Positions 1-10,057 are shown, numbered from the stretch's first letter. The stretch: 56,002 nucleotides of DNA from JBHYGK01 sp051859045 (GCA_051859045.1 JBHYGK010000011.1:1-56002), one strand, 5' to 3'. Numbers and translations are program-made. Notes: generated by a model from the sequence alone, not told the origin.

Positions 1-362
1 CCGCGCAGGCCGCGCTGCCCGGCGCCAGCGGCGGCCGCCTGGCGCTGCCCCGCCCGGGCGACGGCCTCGCCGCGCTGCGCCTGCGCGCCGCCGGCGAGTG
101 GCACCCGGTCGGGCGCAGCGTGCTGTGGCTGGATCCCGTGCGCGGCGCGGTGGTGCAGGTGCACGACGCGAGCGCCCAGGAGGCCGGCGCGCGTTGGTCC
201 GAGCGTGCCTATCCGCTGCACGCGGGGCTCGGCCTGCCGCTGGCGTGGCGGATCGCGGTGACGCTGTCGGGCCTGCTGCCCGCGGCGCTGTTCGCGACCG
301 GCCTGGCGTTCTGGCTGGCCCGCCGGCGCCGGCGCGGGGGGCTGGGCGCGGCCACCGGCTAG
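1..362 (+). CDS. PepSY-associated transmembrane protein, C-terminal fragment
   Basis: The reading frame is open from the window edge (first full codon at 3) to TAG at 360-362, giving the last 119 residues of a longer protein. The visible part has a short soluble stretch with WLDPVRGAVVQV, then YPLHAGLGLPLAWR, one hydrophobic helix (about 22 residues, starting near LAWRIAVTLSG), and an arginine-rich cytoplasmic tail. A loop with the YPLHxG motif followed by a last helix and a basic tail is typical of PepSY-associated TM proteins (PiuB family), which often sit near iron-uptake genes and are thought to act in reduction or transport at the inner membrane. The N-terminal helices lie outside the window, so the family call rests on this tail only. 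Confidence 0.6.
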   Translation, partial: AQAALPGASGGRLALPRPGDGLAALRLRAAGEWHPVGRSVLWLDPVRGAVVQVHDASAQEAGARWSERAYPLHAGLGLPLAWRIAVTLSGLLPAALFATGLAFWLARRRRRGGLGAATG

Positions 363-374
363 AATGCGCGGGCC

Positions 375-1406
375 ATGCCTCCCGCCCTCCCCGCCGCCGC
401 CGGCTTCCAGATCGGCCCCTACCGGATCGACCCGCCGGTGGTGCTGGCCCCGATGGCCGGCGTCACCGACAAGCCCTTCCGGCTGCTGTGCAAGCGCCTC
501 GGCGCGGGGCTGGCGGTGTCGGAGATGACCACGTCCGACCCGCGGCTGTGGCACACCGGCAAGTCGCGCCGGCGGATGGACCACGACGGCGAGCCCGAGC
601 CCGTCAGCGTGCAGATCGCCGGCACCGAGCCGGCCCAGCTGGCCGAGGCGGCCCGCTTCAACGCCGACCACGGCGCCCAGCTCATCGACATCAACATGGG
701 CTGCCCGGCGAAGAAGGTGTGCAACGCCTGGGCCGGCTCGGCGCTGATGCGCGACGAGCTGCGCGTGGCGCGCATCCTCGAGGCCGTGGTGGCCGCGGTG
801 GACGTGCCGGTCACGCTGAAGATCCGCACCGGCTGGGCGCGCGCGCACCGCAACGGCCCCGTCATCGCGCGGATCGCCGAGGCCAGCGGCATCGCCGCGC
901 TGGCCGTGCACGGGCGCACCCGCGAAGACCTCTACGCGGGCGAGGCCGAGTACGACACGATCGCGGAGATCAAGCAGGCGCTGCGGATCCCGGTGCTGGC
1001 CAACGGCGACATCACCGGCCCGGAGAAGGCCGCGGAGGTGCTGCGGCGCACCGGCGCGGACGCGGTGATGATCGGCCGCGCGGCGCAGGGGCGGCCGTGG
1101 ATCTTCCGCGAGGTGGCGCACTTCCTGCGCACCGGCGAGCGCCTGCCCCCGCCCACCCCCGCGGACGCGCGCGACCTGCTGCTGGGCCACCTCGACGCGC
1201 TGCACGCCTTCTACGGCGAGGAGCAGGGCGTGCGCATCGCGCGCAAGCACCTGGGCTGGTACGCCAAGGAGCAGCCCGACGCCGCCGCGTTCCGCGCGCT
1301 GGTGAACCGGGCCGAGACCGCGGCGCTGCAGCGCGCGATCACCCGCAACTACTTCGACGCCGCGGCGGCCGGCGTGGCCCTGCCCACGCTGCAGCCGGCG
1401 GCCTGA
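375..1406 (+). CDS. dusB: tRNA-dihydrouridine synthase B
   Basis: FMN-dependent enzyme that reduces specific uridines in the tRNA D-loop to dihydrouridine, using NADPH. The 343-aa product has the usual length and TIM-barrel layout. APMAGVTDKPFR sits near the N-terminus. MGCPAKKVCN carries the catalytic cysteine, followed by AGSALM. LKIRTGW and VHGRTREDLYAGEAEYD follow, then VLANGDI and the FMN phosphate-binding stretch GADAVMIGRAAQGRPWIF. The AKKV and GEAEYD signatures favour DusB over DusA or DusC. The ATG at 375 is 12 nt after the previous stop, and a TAGAAT hexamer at 360-365 could be a -10 element only 9 nt before it. In many gammaproteobacteria dusB precedes fis, but here it is followed by convergent genes. 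Confidence 0.93.
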   Translation: MPPALPAAAGFQIGPYRIDPPVVLAPMAGVTDKPFRLLCKRLGAGLAVSEMTTSDPRLWHTGKSRRRMDHDGEPEPVSVQIAGTEPAQLAEAARFNADHGAQLIDINMGCPAKKVCNAWAGSALMRDELRVARILEAVVAAVDVPVTLKIRTGWARAHRNGPVIARIAEASGIAALAVHGRTREDLYAGEAEYDTIAEIKQALRIPVLANGDITGPEKAAEVLRRTGADAVMIGRAAQGRPWIFREVAHFLRTGERLPPPTPADARDLLLGHLDALHAFYGEEQGVRIARKHLGWYAKEQPDAAAFRALVNRAETAALQRAITRNYFDAAAAGVALPTLQPAA

Positions 1407-1455
1407 GCGCCGCGCCGCGCGGCGCGGCGACCCGGCGCCCGGCGCCCGGCGCCGC

Positions 1456-1857
1456 TCAGGCGATCCCGCGCAGCAGCCACCCGCCGACCGCGGCCAGCGC
1501 GGCCACCGCGAACAGCAAGGTCCACAGCGACAGCCGCCGCGTCGGCGGCGGCGCGTGGGGCGCGTGGCCGTGCGGGCCGGCGCCGAGCTCGGCGCGCATC
1601 CGCGCCCGCGCGGTGTCGAGCTCGGCATCGGTGAGCAGGCCCAGGGTGCGCGCGCCGACGTCGTCGCCCTCGCCGCGCGCCGGGCGCGCCGGCGGCGCCT
1701 GCCAGCCCAGCATCGGCGACTCGCCGTCGACCAGCTCGGCGCCGCCGAGCAGCTCGGGGTCGTCGACCAGCCCGCGCATGCGCTCGAACACCGCCCGGTC
1801 GTCCTTGGGCATCGCCTCGAGGCTGTCGTAGGTGCGTCCGTTGACCGTGTAGCGCAT
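1456..1857 (-). CDS. Hypothetical protein with one C-terminal membrane helix
   Basis: Small 133-aa protein of unknown function. It begins MRYTVNGRTYDSLEAMP, a compact soluble segment of about 30 residues rich in charged residues. An acidic/proline linker and a histidine/proline stretch (GPHGHAPHAPPP) follow, and one hydrophobic helix (SLWTLLFAVAALAAVGGWLL) lies close to the C-terminus. It is therefore likely a tail-anchored inner-membrane protein with its N-terminus in the cytoplasm. It starts 50 nt downstream of the YdjM-like gene on the same strand, so the two may be co-transcribed. I recognise no catalytic motif. Confidence 0.75.
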   Translation of the reverse strand: MRYTVNGRTYDSLEAMPKDDRAVFERMRGLVDDPELLGGAELVDGESPMLGWQAPPARPARGEGDDVGARTLGLLTDAELDTARARMRAELGAGPHGHAPHAPPPTRRLSLWTLLFAVAALAAVGGWLLRGIA

Positions 1858-1907
1858 GCGGTGCTCCCCCGATGCGGGCGGCCCGTGCGGCCGCCCCGCC
1901 ACCGAGG

Positions 1908-3050
1908 TTAGCGCGCGGGCGCGGGCGCGTCCGCTCCCGCCGGGGCCGGAGCGGCGGGTGCGGGCGCGGGGGCCGGGGCGGGCGCCGCGCCCGGGGCGGG
2001 CGGCGGCGGCATGGTCCAGATCCGCGTCCACAGCCCGCCGAACACCGTGCGCAGCCGCTCGCCCAGCGGCGCGCGGCCGTCGCCGCCACCGGGCAGGCGC
2101 CAGCGCAGCTGCTCCGGGACGATCGCGGTGGCGGTGCCGGTGGCGGGATCCCAGTCGGCGACCGCGAAGTTGAAGGTGTAGTCGGGCTCGGCGCCCATCC
2201 GCAGGTCGCTGAGCACCACCCGGCCGTCGCGCAGGCTCGCCTTCATGAAGCCGTGGTTGAACCACGCCAGGCGCTCCACCGCCGGCAGCGCCCGCACCGC
2301 GGCGAAGGCCGCGCGCTCGTCGCGCACCGCGCGCAGCGCGATCGGGCCGGTGTCGGCCACCACCGAGCGCTCGCCCTCGAGGAAGCCCTCCGGCGTCATC
2401 ACCACGACCCGCCACAGCAGGGTCTGGAACGGCATCGGCACCGAGAAGCGCGGCGCGTCCTCCAGCCCCGTGCCGGCCAGCGTGGCCTCCAGCGCGGCGT
2501 CGACCCGCGCCTTCGCCGCCAGGCTCCAGCCGAGGTAGCCGGTGGACAGGGCGAGCCCGAGCGCCAGCGCGCCGCCGGCGGCGCGCGCCTGCGGCCGCCA
2601 CAGCGCCACCGCGAAGGCCAGCAGCAGCGGCAGGGTGTAGGCGAGGTCGATGATGAACACGCTCGACCACATCGCCGGCGGCGGCGCCAGCGGCCACCAC
2701 AGCTGGGTGCCGTAGACGGTGAACGCGTCGAGCAGCGGATGGGTGACCAGCGCCAGCACGATCGCGGCCAGCCACGGGCCCGGGGCCTCGGCGACGCGCC
2801 CGCCGCGGCCCTTGAACCACCACCACAGCGCCAGCGCCAGCCAGGGCAGCACCAGCAGCGAGTGCGAGGCGCCGCGGTGCAGGGTCATGTTCTGCACGGG
2901 ATCCACCGCCAGCAGCGCCAGCGGGACCACGTCGAGGTCGGGCAGCGTGCCCAGCGCGGCGCCCGCGGCGAGCGCGGCGCGGCGGTGGCGGGCGGGGACG
3001 CAGGCGGCGGCGATCACGCCGCCGAGGACGATCTGGGAGAGGGAATCCAT
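1908..3050 (-). CDS. YdjM-like membrane-bound metal-dependent hydrolase
   Basis: 380-aa inner-membrane protein of the LexA-binding/YdjM-like family (COG1988, DUF457). The N-terminus MDSLSQIVLGGVIAAA is followed by LPDLDVVP, then HRGASHSLLVLPWLALALWWW and THPLLDAFTVYGTQLWWP. The conserved Asp and His residues in these hydrophobic segments are those proposed to bind metal. Four or five membrane helices fill the first half. The second half is soluble and ends in an Ala/Pro-rich low-complexity tail. Some family members are SOS-regulated, but I see no LexA box here. A TAGCAT hexamer at 3057-3062 (minus strand) ends 7 nt before the ATG, which suggests a leaderless transcript. The substrate is unknown. 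Confidence 0.85.
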   Translation of the reverse strand: MDSLSQIVLGGVIAAACVPARHRRAALAAGAALGTLPDLDVVPLALLAVDPVQNMTLHRGASHSLLVLPWLALALWWWFKGRGGRVAEAPGPWLAAIVLALVTHPLLDAFTVYGTQLWWPLAPPPAMWSSVFIIDLAYTLPLLLAFAVALWRPQARAAGGALALGLALSTGYLGWSLAAKARVDAALEATLAGTGLEDAPRFSVPMPFQTLLWRVVVMTPEGFLEGERSVVADTGPIALRAVRDERAAFAAVRALPAVERLAWFNHGFMKASLRDGRVVLSDLRMGAEPDYTFNFAVADWDPATGTATAIVPEQLRWRLPGGGDGRAPLGERLRTVFGGLWTRIWTMPPPPAPGAAPAPAPAPAPAAPAPAGADAPAPAR

Positions 3051-3257
3051 GCGCGGATGCTAGCCCACGCGCGTCGTCGCCACGTGCAGCCGGGGGATGC
3101 GCCGCGGCCCCGGCGCGGGCACCATGGGCGCCTGGCGGGCCGCGAGGCACCGCCGGGCGGAGCGGGGCCGGCGCGGGGGTGCATGCGGGGGCCACCGCGT
3201 GTACCATGCGCGCCCCGTTATCCCATCCCTCTATCCGAATCGAAGGATATTGCCACG

Positions 3258-4472
3258 ATGAGCAGCTACCTCTTCACCTCCGAGTCCGTGTCCGAAGGCC
3301 ATCCGGACAAGGTCGCCGACCAGATCTCGGACGCCGTGCTCGACGCCATCCTCGCGCAGGACAAGCGCGCCCGCGTCGCCTGCGAGACGATGGTGAAGAC
3401 CGGCGTGGCGATCGTCGCCGGCGAGATCACCACCTCGGCCTGGATCGACCTCGAGGCGCTGACCCGCAAGGTCATCACCGACATCGGCTACGACTCCAGC
3501 AACGTCGGCTTCGACGGCGCCACCTGCGGCGTGATCAACCTGATCGGCAAGCAGTCGCCCGACATCAACCAGGGCGTGGACCGCAAGAAGCCCGAGGAGC
3601 AGGGCGCCGGCGACCAGGGCCTGATGTTCGGCTACGCCACCAACGAGACCGACAGCTTCATGCCGGCCGCGATCCACCTCTCGCACCGCCTGGTCGAGCA
3701 GCAGGCCAAGGTCCGCAAGAAGAAGAACTCGCCGCTGCCGTGGCTGCGCCCGGACGCGAAGTCGCAGGTCACCCTGCGCTACGAGGACGGCAAGGCCGTG
3801 GCCATCGACGCGGTGGTCCTGTCGACCCAGCACGACCCGGGCATCAAGCAGAAGGACCTCATCGAGGCCGTCCGCGAGACCATCATCAAGCCCGTGCTGC
3901 CGGCCAAGTGGCTGCACAAGGGCACCAAGTACCACATCAACCCGACCGGCAAGTTCGAGATCGGCGGCCCGGTGGGCGACTGCGGCCTGACCGGCCGCAA
4001 GATCATCGTCGACACCTACGGCGGCTGGGCCCGCCACGGCGGCGGCGCGTTCTCGGGCAAGGATCCGTCCAAGGTCGACCGCTCGGCCGCCTACGCCGCG
4101 CGCTACGTGGCCAAGAACGTCGTCGCGGCCGGCCTGGCCGACCGCTGCGAGGTGCAGGTGAGCTACGCCATCGGCGTGGCCGAGCCGACCTCGATCTCGG
4201 TCACCACCTTCGGCACCGGCAAGATCAGCGACGACAAGATCGAGAAGCTGATCCGCAAGCACTTCGACCTGCGCCCGTACGGCATCATCCAGATGCTCGA
4301 CCTGGTGCACCCGATGTACCAGCAGACCGCGGCCTACGGCCACTTCGGCCGCAAGGCGCAGGAGTTCTCCTACGTCGACGGCGCCGGCAAGACCATCAAG
4401 GCCACGGCCTTCTCGTGGGAGAAGACCGACCGCGCCGAGGCCCTGCGCAAGGATGCCGGCCTGAAGAAGTAA
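3258..4472 (+). CDS. metK: S-adenosylmethionine synthetase
   Basis: Makes S-adenosylmethionine from methionine and ATP in the cytosol, and so supplies the methyl cycle whose later enzymes lie just downstream. The 404-aa product is slightly longer than the 384-aa E. coli enzyme. Signatures are SESVSEGHPDKVADQISDA near the N-terminus (ATP and metal binding), GAGDQGLMFGYATNET, the P-loop-like stretch GGGAFSGKDPSKVDRSAAY, and the C-terminal DLRPYGIIQMLDL. The ATG at 3258 is preceded by GAAGGATA, an adequate ribosome binding site. An intrinsic terminator follows at 4503. I see no convincing SAM riboswitch in the short upstream region. Confidence 0.97.
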   Translation: MSSYLFTSESVSEGHPDKVADQISDAVLDAILAQDKRARVACETMVKTGVAIVAGEITTSAWIDLEALTRKVITDIGYDSSNVGFDGATCGVINLIGKQSPDINQGVDRKKPEEQGAGDQGLMFGYATNETDSFMPAAIHLSHRLVEQQAKVRKKKNSPLPWLRPDAKSQVTLRYEDGKAVAIDAVVLSTQHDPGIKQKDLIEAVRETIIKPVLPAKWLHKGTKYHINPTGKFEIGGPVGDCGLTGRKIIVDTYGGWARHGGGAFSGKDPSKVDRSAAYAARYVAKNVVAAGLADRCEVQVSYAIGVAEPTSISVTTFGTGKISDDKIEKLIRKHFDLRPYGIIQMLDLVHPMYQQTAAYGHFGRKAQEFSYVDGAGKTIKATAFSWEKTDRAEALRKDAGLKK

Positions 4473-4502
4473 GCCCGGCGCGCGAGCGCCACGGGAGTGG
4501 AG

Positions 4503-4531
4503 ACGGGCCGCGAAAGCGGCCCGTTTCTTTT
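4503..4531 (+). terminator. Intrinsic terminator after metK
   Basis: A perfect 9-bp stem (ACGGGCCGC / GCGGCCCGT) closed by a GAAA tetraloop runs from 4503 to 4524, followed by TTCTTTT. It lies 30 nt after the metK stop and before the convergent Hsp70-like gene, so it most likely ends metK transcription. Confidence 0.9.
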
Positions 4532-4568
4532 GGGCGATCCGCCGCCGCGACAGCGGCCCGTGTCTTTC

Positions 4569-5795
4569 TCAGTCGGCGGCGGCCGCGCGCGCCAGGCCCG
4601 ACACCACGCCCAGCGAGGCCTCGCCCAGCACCTGGCGCACGCCGGGGAACACCTCGGCCGCCAGCGCCCGCACCAGCGGCGCGCGCGACATGCCGCCGGT
4701 GAACACCACCGCGTCGGGGGCGCCGCGCTCGGCGCGGATGCCCTCCAGCAGCGCGCGCATCCGCCCCAGGGTCATGCGGGCCGCGGCCTCCAGGTCCTCG
4801 CGGCGGGCGTCCACCGCCAGCCCGTCCTCGATCCAGTCCAGCGCGAAGCCGCCGGCCTCCCCGTCGCTGAGCGCGCGCTTGAGCCCCTCCACGGCGCGGT
4901 GCAGCCGGATCGGCGCGCCCTCGGCCTGCAGCGCGCGCAGGCGCGCGCCGAACGGCGCCGGCGCCTCGTCGTAGTCGTGCTTGCGGAAGCTGAGCTGGCG
5001 CGGCAGGTCCTGCACCATCGCCGCCTCGACGAAGTGGTGGTTGGGCACCCGGCTCAGGCCGCGGCCGAACAGCGGCATCGCGCGCTCCAGGCTCAACGCC
5101 AGGTCGAAGTCGGTGCCGCCCTCGGCCAGGCCCCAGCTGCCCAGCACGCGCGGGGCCGCGGCGCCGCCCAGTTCGGCCCAGGCCACGTCGGTGGTGCCGC
5201 CGCCGATGTCGAACACCAGCGCGGCGTGGCGCTCCGGGCTGCCGGCGTGGTGCTGCAGCGCCGCGGCCACCGGCTCCTCCAGGAAGTCCACCCGCTCGAA
5301 GCCCGCCACCGCGGCCGCCTCGCGCAGCAGGGCCAGCGCCTGGGCCTCGCCCTGCGCGCCCATCGAGCTGCGGAAGCGCACCGGCCGGCCCAGCACGGCC
5401 TCGCGCACCTCCGCGCCGAACTGCGCGGAAGCCTGCTCGCGCACGTGGGCCAGGATCCGGGCGCAGATCGCGGTGATGGTGTCCTTGGCGCGCGGGTGCA
5501 GCTGGTAGCCCAGCATCGACTTCGGCGAGTCCACCAGGTGGCCCTCGCCCTCGAGCAGGTAAGCCTCGACCGCGGCGTCGCCGAACAGCGCCTCGGCCAC
5601 CCGGCGCGCGCTGGCCACGCTGGCCGGGGCGCCCTCGCGGTGGCGGCGCACGGCCTCGCCGTCGGGCAGGTGCTCGGGGAAGAACACCGCCGTGCGGAAC
5701 TGCGGCTCGCCGCCGAAGCGCACCAGGGCGACCTCGCCGTCGATGGCCGCCGCGGCGGCGGAATAGCTGGTGCCGAAATCGATGCCGATCCTCAT
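4569..5795 (-). CDS. Hsp70-family protein, YegD-like
   Basis: 408-aa protein of the actin/Hsp70 ATPase fold. Phosphate-1 motif MRIGIDFGTSYSAAA is at the N-terminus. LEEPVAAAL and the phosphate-2 motif LVFDIGGGTTDVAWAEL come mid-protein, and VVFTGGMSRAPLVRAL near the C-terminus is the adenosine motif. It is too short for a substrate-binding domain of classical DnaK and matches the YegD-type group of nucleotide-binding-domain-only Hsp70 relatives, whose function is poorly known. It is transcribed against metK and divergently from ahcY. The minus-strand hexamer TACACT at 5802-5807 ends 7 nt before the ATG, so the mRNA may be leaderless. Confidence 0.88.
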   Translation of the reverse strand: MRIGIDFGTSYSAAAAAIDGEVALVRFGGEPQFRTAVFFPEHLPDGEAVRRHREGAPASVASARRVAEALFGDAAVEAYLLEGEGHLVDSPKSMLGYQLHPRAKDTITAICARILAHVREQASAQFGAEVREAVLGRPVRFRSSMGAQGEAQALALLREAAAVAGFERVDFLEEPVAAALQHHAGSPERHAALVFDIGGGTTDVAWAELGGAAAPRVLGSWGLAEGGTDFDLALSLERAMPLFGRGLSRVPNHHFVEAAMVQDLPRQLSFRKHDYDEAPAPFGARLRALQAEGAPIRLHRAVEGLKRALSDGEAGGFALDWIEDGLAVDARREDLEAAARMTLGRMRALLEGIRAERGAPDAVVFTGGMSRAPLVRALAAEVFPGVRQVLGEASLGVVSGLARAAAAD

Positions 5796-5937
5796 CCGCC
5801 CAGTGTAGCCGCCCGCCGACGGGCGGCGCCCCGGCGCGGGCTCGTCCTGACACCCGCGCCCACCCGGGCTTCATGCCTTCCTCGCCCCGAGCGGGTAAAC
5901 TGCGCCCCGCTCGCCGGGCACCGCCCCGGCCACACCT

Positions 5938-6028
5938 CCACCGAGGGGCGCTGCACGCCCGGCCCGCGCTTCGCCGCGGGCCAGGGAACAGGCTCGGTGG
6001 ACGGGTTGCCTCACCAGCAACGGCGCCC
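5938..6028 (+). ncRNA. SAH riboswitch
   Basis: This is an S-adenosylhomocysteine-binding riboswitch in the ahcY leader. Stem P1 is 8 bp (CCACCGAG 5938-5945 with CTCGGTGG 5993-6000). The conserved core GAGGGGCGCTGC follows P1, and CAGGCTCG precedes its 3' strand. Stem P2 is GGCCCGCG 5961-5968 with CGCGGGCC 5975-5982. P4 is GTTGC 6005-6009 with GCAAC 6017-6021. The pseudoknot pairs GGGCGC 5946-5951 with GCGCCC 6023-6028. This class turns on expression when SAH accumulates. The 3' pseudoknot strand ends 24 nt before the ahcY ATG, so control of ribosome access is the likely mode. A TAAACT hexamer at 5896-5901 is a candidate -10 upstream. Confidence 0.95.
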
Positions 6029-6052
6029 TCCTGTCCACTCCGGAGAACCGCC

Positions 6053-7474
<1,422 letters not shown>

Positions 7475-7489
7475 TCCAGCGACACCCGG

Positions 7490-7520
7490 GAGGGGCGGCG
7501 AAAGCCGCCCCTCTTTCGTT
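7490..7520 (+). terminator. Intrinsic terminator after ahcY
   Basis: A 10-bp perfect stem (GAGGGGCGGC 7490-7499 / GCCGCCCCTC 7504-7513) with a GAAA loop is followed by TTTCGTT. A 15-bp copy of its 3' half (CGAAAGCCGCCCCTC) recurs at 7529-7543 and is itself followed by CTCCGTTTT, as if part of the terminator had been duplicated. Confidence 0.9.
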
Positions 7521-7601
7521 GTGCGCGACGAAAGCCGCCCCTCCTCCGTTTTGTGGGATGCTCGACCACGCCCGCACCACCCCCTCCGCCACGGACGACG
7601 C

Positions 7602-8429
7602 ATGCCCACGCCGCACGTTTCCTTCGAATTCTTCCCGCCCAAGACCGACGAGCAGCAGGCGCAGCTGGTGCGCACCGCCAAGGCCCTGGGCAAGCACGAT
7701 CCCGGCTTCGTCTCGGTGACCTTCGGCGCCGGCGGCTCGACCCTCAGCTACACCCCCGAGACCGTGCGCCGGCTGCGCGAGCTGGGCTACGACGCGGCGC
7801 CCCACCTGAGCTGCGTCGGCGGCACCCGCGAGGAGATCCGCCGCCTGCTGCAGCTCTACCGCGCGATGGGCTGCCGCCGCATCGTCGCCCTGCGCGGCGA
7901 CCTGCCCTCGGGCATGGCGCGGATGGGCGAGCTGCGCTACGCCGCCGACCTGGTGGCCTTCATCCGCGAGGAGCACGGCGACCACTTCCGCGTCGAGGTC
8001 GGCGCCTATCCCGAGGTGCACCCCCAGGCCGACGACGCCGCGGCCGACCTGCGCCACTTCAAGGCCAAGATGGACGCCGGCGCCGACGCCGCGATCACCC
8101 AGTACTTCTTCAACGCCGACGCCTACTTCCGCTTCGTCGACGAGGCCCGCGCGCTGGGCGTCACCCAGCCGATCGTGCCCGGCATCATGCCGATCTCGAA
8201 CTTCACCCAGCTGCGGCGCTTCTCGGAGGCCTGCGGCGCCGAGATCCCGCGCTGGATCGCGCGCCGGATGCAGGCGCTCGGCGACGACGCCGAGGGCGTG
8301 AAGGCGTTCTCGGCCGACATCGTGGCCGGACTCTGCCGGCGCCTGCTCGACGCCGGCGTGCCCGAGCTGCACTTCTACACCCTCAACCTGGCCCGGCCGA
8401 CCCAGGCCGTGCTGGCGCGGCTGGGATGA
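7602..8429 (+). CDS. metF: 5,10-methylenetetrahydrofolate reductase
   Basis: FAD enzyme that reduces methylene-tetrahydrofolate to methyl-tetrahydrofolate, the methyl donor for methionine synthesis. The product is 275 aa, at the short end for bacterial MetF. It starts MPTPHVSFEFFPPKT, which contains the catalytic glutamate of the SFEFFPPK motif. VSVTFGAGGSTL, HLSCVGGTREEI, IVALRGDLP, EVGAYPEVHP, and AAITQYFFNADAYFRFVD (flavin and folate contacts) follow. The ATG at 7602 was chosen because family homology begins there, although an upstream GTG extends the frame. It follows ahcY on the same strand and overlaps the next gene by 4 nt (ATGA). Confidence 0.95.
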   Translation: MPTPHVSFEFFPPKTDEQQAQLVRTAKALGKHDPGFVSVTFGAGGSTLSYTPETVRRLRELGYDAAPHLSCVGGTREEIRRLLQLYRAMGCRRIVALRGDLPSGMARMGELRYAADLVAFIREEHGDHFRVEVGAYPEVHPQADDAAADLRHFKAKMDAGADAAITQYFFNADAYFRFVDEARALGVTQPIVPGIMPISNFTQLRRFSEACGAEIPRWIARRMQALGDDAEGVKAFSADIVAGLCRRLLDAGVPELHFYTLNLARPTQAVLARLG

Positions 8430-9004
8430 GCCGTCGCGGCGCGCGCGCGCTGGCCTGGTCCCTCGCGGGCCTCGCCGCCGCGTCGGCGCCCCACCCCGCC
8501 GCCGCCCAGGACGGCGTGCGCCGCTGCGTGGCCAGCGACGGCCGCATGATCTTCACCGATCGCCCCTGCGACGCCCTGCAGGCCGTGCCGGCCGGCGAGC
8601 CCGCCGCGCCCGATGACGCCGGCCCGCCGGCGTTCACCCTGCGCGAGTGCCCGCGCACCCCGGAGCAGCTCGGCGACGAGGCCCGGCTGAGCTTCGCCAC
8701 CCGCGACGTGAACCGCCTCGCGGGCCTGTTCGACTGGAGCGGCTGGTCGAGCCGCAGCGCCGAGTCGCGGATGGCCGACCTCGACGACCTGCTGGCGCAC
8801 CGGCTGGTCGAGGTGCGCGTGGAGACGCCGGAGGCCGACGATCCCGCGCTGGTGCGGATCGGCATCGACGACGAGGACGCCGACGCGCCGCCGCCGATGC
8901 CGGTGCTGGTGGTCGCGCTGGAGCCCGCCGGCGGCGGCTTCACTCCCGACGAGCGCCGCTACCCGCTGCACGAGCACGCGGCCTGCTGGTGGATGGGCCG
9001 CTGA
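8426..9004 (+). CDS. Secreted DUF4124-like protein
   Basis: 192-aa protein with an N-terminal signal peptide (SRRGARALAWSLAGLAAASA, cleavage near AAAQ-DG). Next comes VRRCVASDGRMIFTDRPCDAL, the pattern of DUF4124 proteins: a short beta domain with a YxxxDxxGxxxFTDxPC-like core. An Ala/Pro linker and a C-terminal acidic domain with a Trp-rich patch (FDWSGWSSRSAESRM) complete it. It is probably periplasmic. The ATG overlaps the metF stop by 4 nt, suggesting translational coupling, though no link to folate metabolism is evident. The function is unknown. Confidence 0.75.
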   Translation: MSRRGARALAWSLAGLAAASAPHPAAAQDGVRRCVASDGRMIFTDRPCDALQAVPAGEPAAPDDAGPPAFTLRECPRTPEQLGDEARLSFATRDVNRLAGLFDWSGWSSRSAESRMADLDDLLAHRLVEVRVETPEADDPALVRIGIDDEDADAPPPMPVLVVALEPAGGGFTPDERRYPLHEHAACWWMGR

Positions 9005-9035
9005 CGGCCCCGGGGCGACGGCGGGGCCCGGAGCG

Positions 9036-10028
9036 CTAGAGCCGGTCGGCCAGCGCCTCGAGCGCCTCGCGCACCTCCGCGCGCCCCAGCCAGCGTTCCG
9101 CGTCGCGCCGCAGCGCCGCCACGTTGGCCGGCGAGACCTCGTCGAAGCCGCCCGCGGCCTCTTCCAGCGGCACCTGCAGCCGGAGGTAGCGGCCGTCGCG
9201 CAGCAGCTGGCGCGCGGCGTAGTCCACCGCGTCGGCGCTGCCGTCGAACACCAGCCCGATCAGCGGCACCGCCCACTCCAGCGCGCCCCACTCCTCGGCC
9301 GAGGCGGGCAGCGGGCGCATCGCTTCGCCGGTGCCCAGGCTCAGCACGTCGAGCGCCTCGAGCGTGCCGCCGCAGCGCAGGCCGTCGACCTCGCCGACCG
9401 GGTCGGCCTCGGCGTTCAGGCGCACCGCCTCGGCGATCGCACAGGCGGTGGGGTTGTTGGCCACCACGCCGCCGTCGACCAGGCTCATCGGCCGGCCCAG
9501 CGCGGTGATCCGCACCGCCGGGAAGAACGTCGGCGCCGCGGTCGAGGCCAGGCAGGCCTGGGCGATCGGGACGGCGGCGGAGGGCGGCGTCCAGCTCTTG
9601 AAGAACACCGCCTCGTGCTGGAGCAGGTCGTAGGCGGTCACCATCACCCGCGGCGAGAGTTCGCCCATCCCGCGCGCGCCGAAGATGCGCTGCAGCAGCA
9701 GGCCCAGCGCGCGGCCGTCGTACTTCGGGCCCGAGGCGCCGGTGCGCGGCAGCCTCAGCAGGCGCGACCACAGCCGCGCGGGCTGGCCCGGGAACGCCCC
9801 GGGGGCGTGGCCCTCGTAGAGCTGCACGATGGCCGAGGCGGGCAGGCCGGCCGCCACGCCGCAGGCGATCAGGGCGCCCGTGGACGTGCCGGCGATGAGG
9901 TCGAAGTGCTGGCGCAGCGGGCCCTTGCCGCGCGCGGCCAGCATGGCCTCCAGCGCCTCCAGCCACAGCGCGCTGACCAGGCCGCGGATGCCGCCGCCGT
10001 CGAGGCTGAGGATGCGTCGGACCTGCAT
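9036..10028 (-). CDS. Patatin-like phospholipase
   Basis: 330-aa cytosolic serine acyl hydrolase of the patatin family. The oxyanion loop LSLDGGGIRGLVSALWL is at the N-terminus and the nucleophile elbow DLIAGTSTGALIAC lies about 45 residues in. The catalytic aspartate is in LVDGGVVANNPT. These give the Ser-Asp dyad of patatins that cleave glycerophospholipids. There is no signal peptide and no extra domain. It stands alone, with no cyclic-nucleotide synthase or other defence gene beside it, so a housekeeping lipid role is more likely than a CBASS effector. A minus-strand TACACT hexamer at 10058-10063 is a candidate -10. Confidence 0.9.
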   Translation of the reverse strand: MQVRRILSLDGGGIRGLVSALWLEALEAMLAARGKGPLRQHFDLIAGTSTGALIACGVAAGLPASAIVQLYEGHAPGAFPGQPARLWSRLLRLPRTGASGPKYDGRALGLLLQRIFGARGMGELSPRVMVTAYDLLQHEAVFFKSWTPPSAAVPIAQACLASTAAPTFFPAVRITALGRPMSLVDGGVVANNPTACAIAEAVRLNAEADPVGEVDGLRCGGTLEALDVLSLGTGEAMRPLPASAEEWGALEWAVPLIGLVFDGSADAVDYAARQLLRDGRYLRLQVPLEEAAGGFDEVSPANVAALRRDAERWLGRAEVREALEALADRL

Positions 10029-10057
10029 GGCGTCTCCCGGCGAAAGCGTGGCCCACG

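Noticed and set aside
3060..3257. SAM riboswitch before metK
   Set aside because: A small TATCC/GGATA hairpin overlaps the ribosome binding site, but no known SAM aptamer core is recognisable.
9036..10028. Patatin as a CBASS (CapV) effector
   Set aside because: No CD-NTase, Cap2/Cap3 or other defence genes adjoin. Neighbours are metF, a DUF4124-like gene and ilvE.
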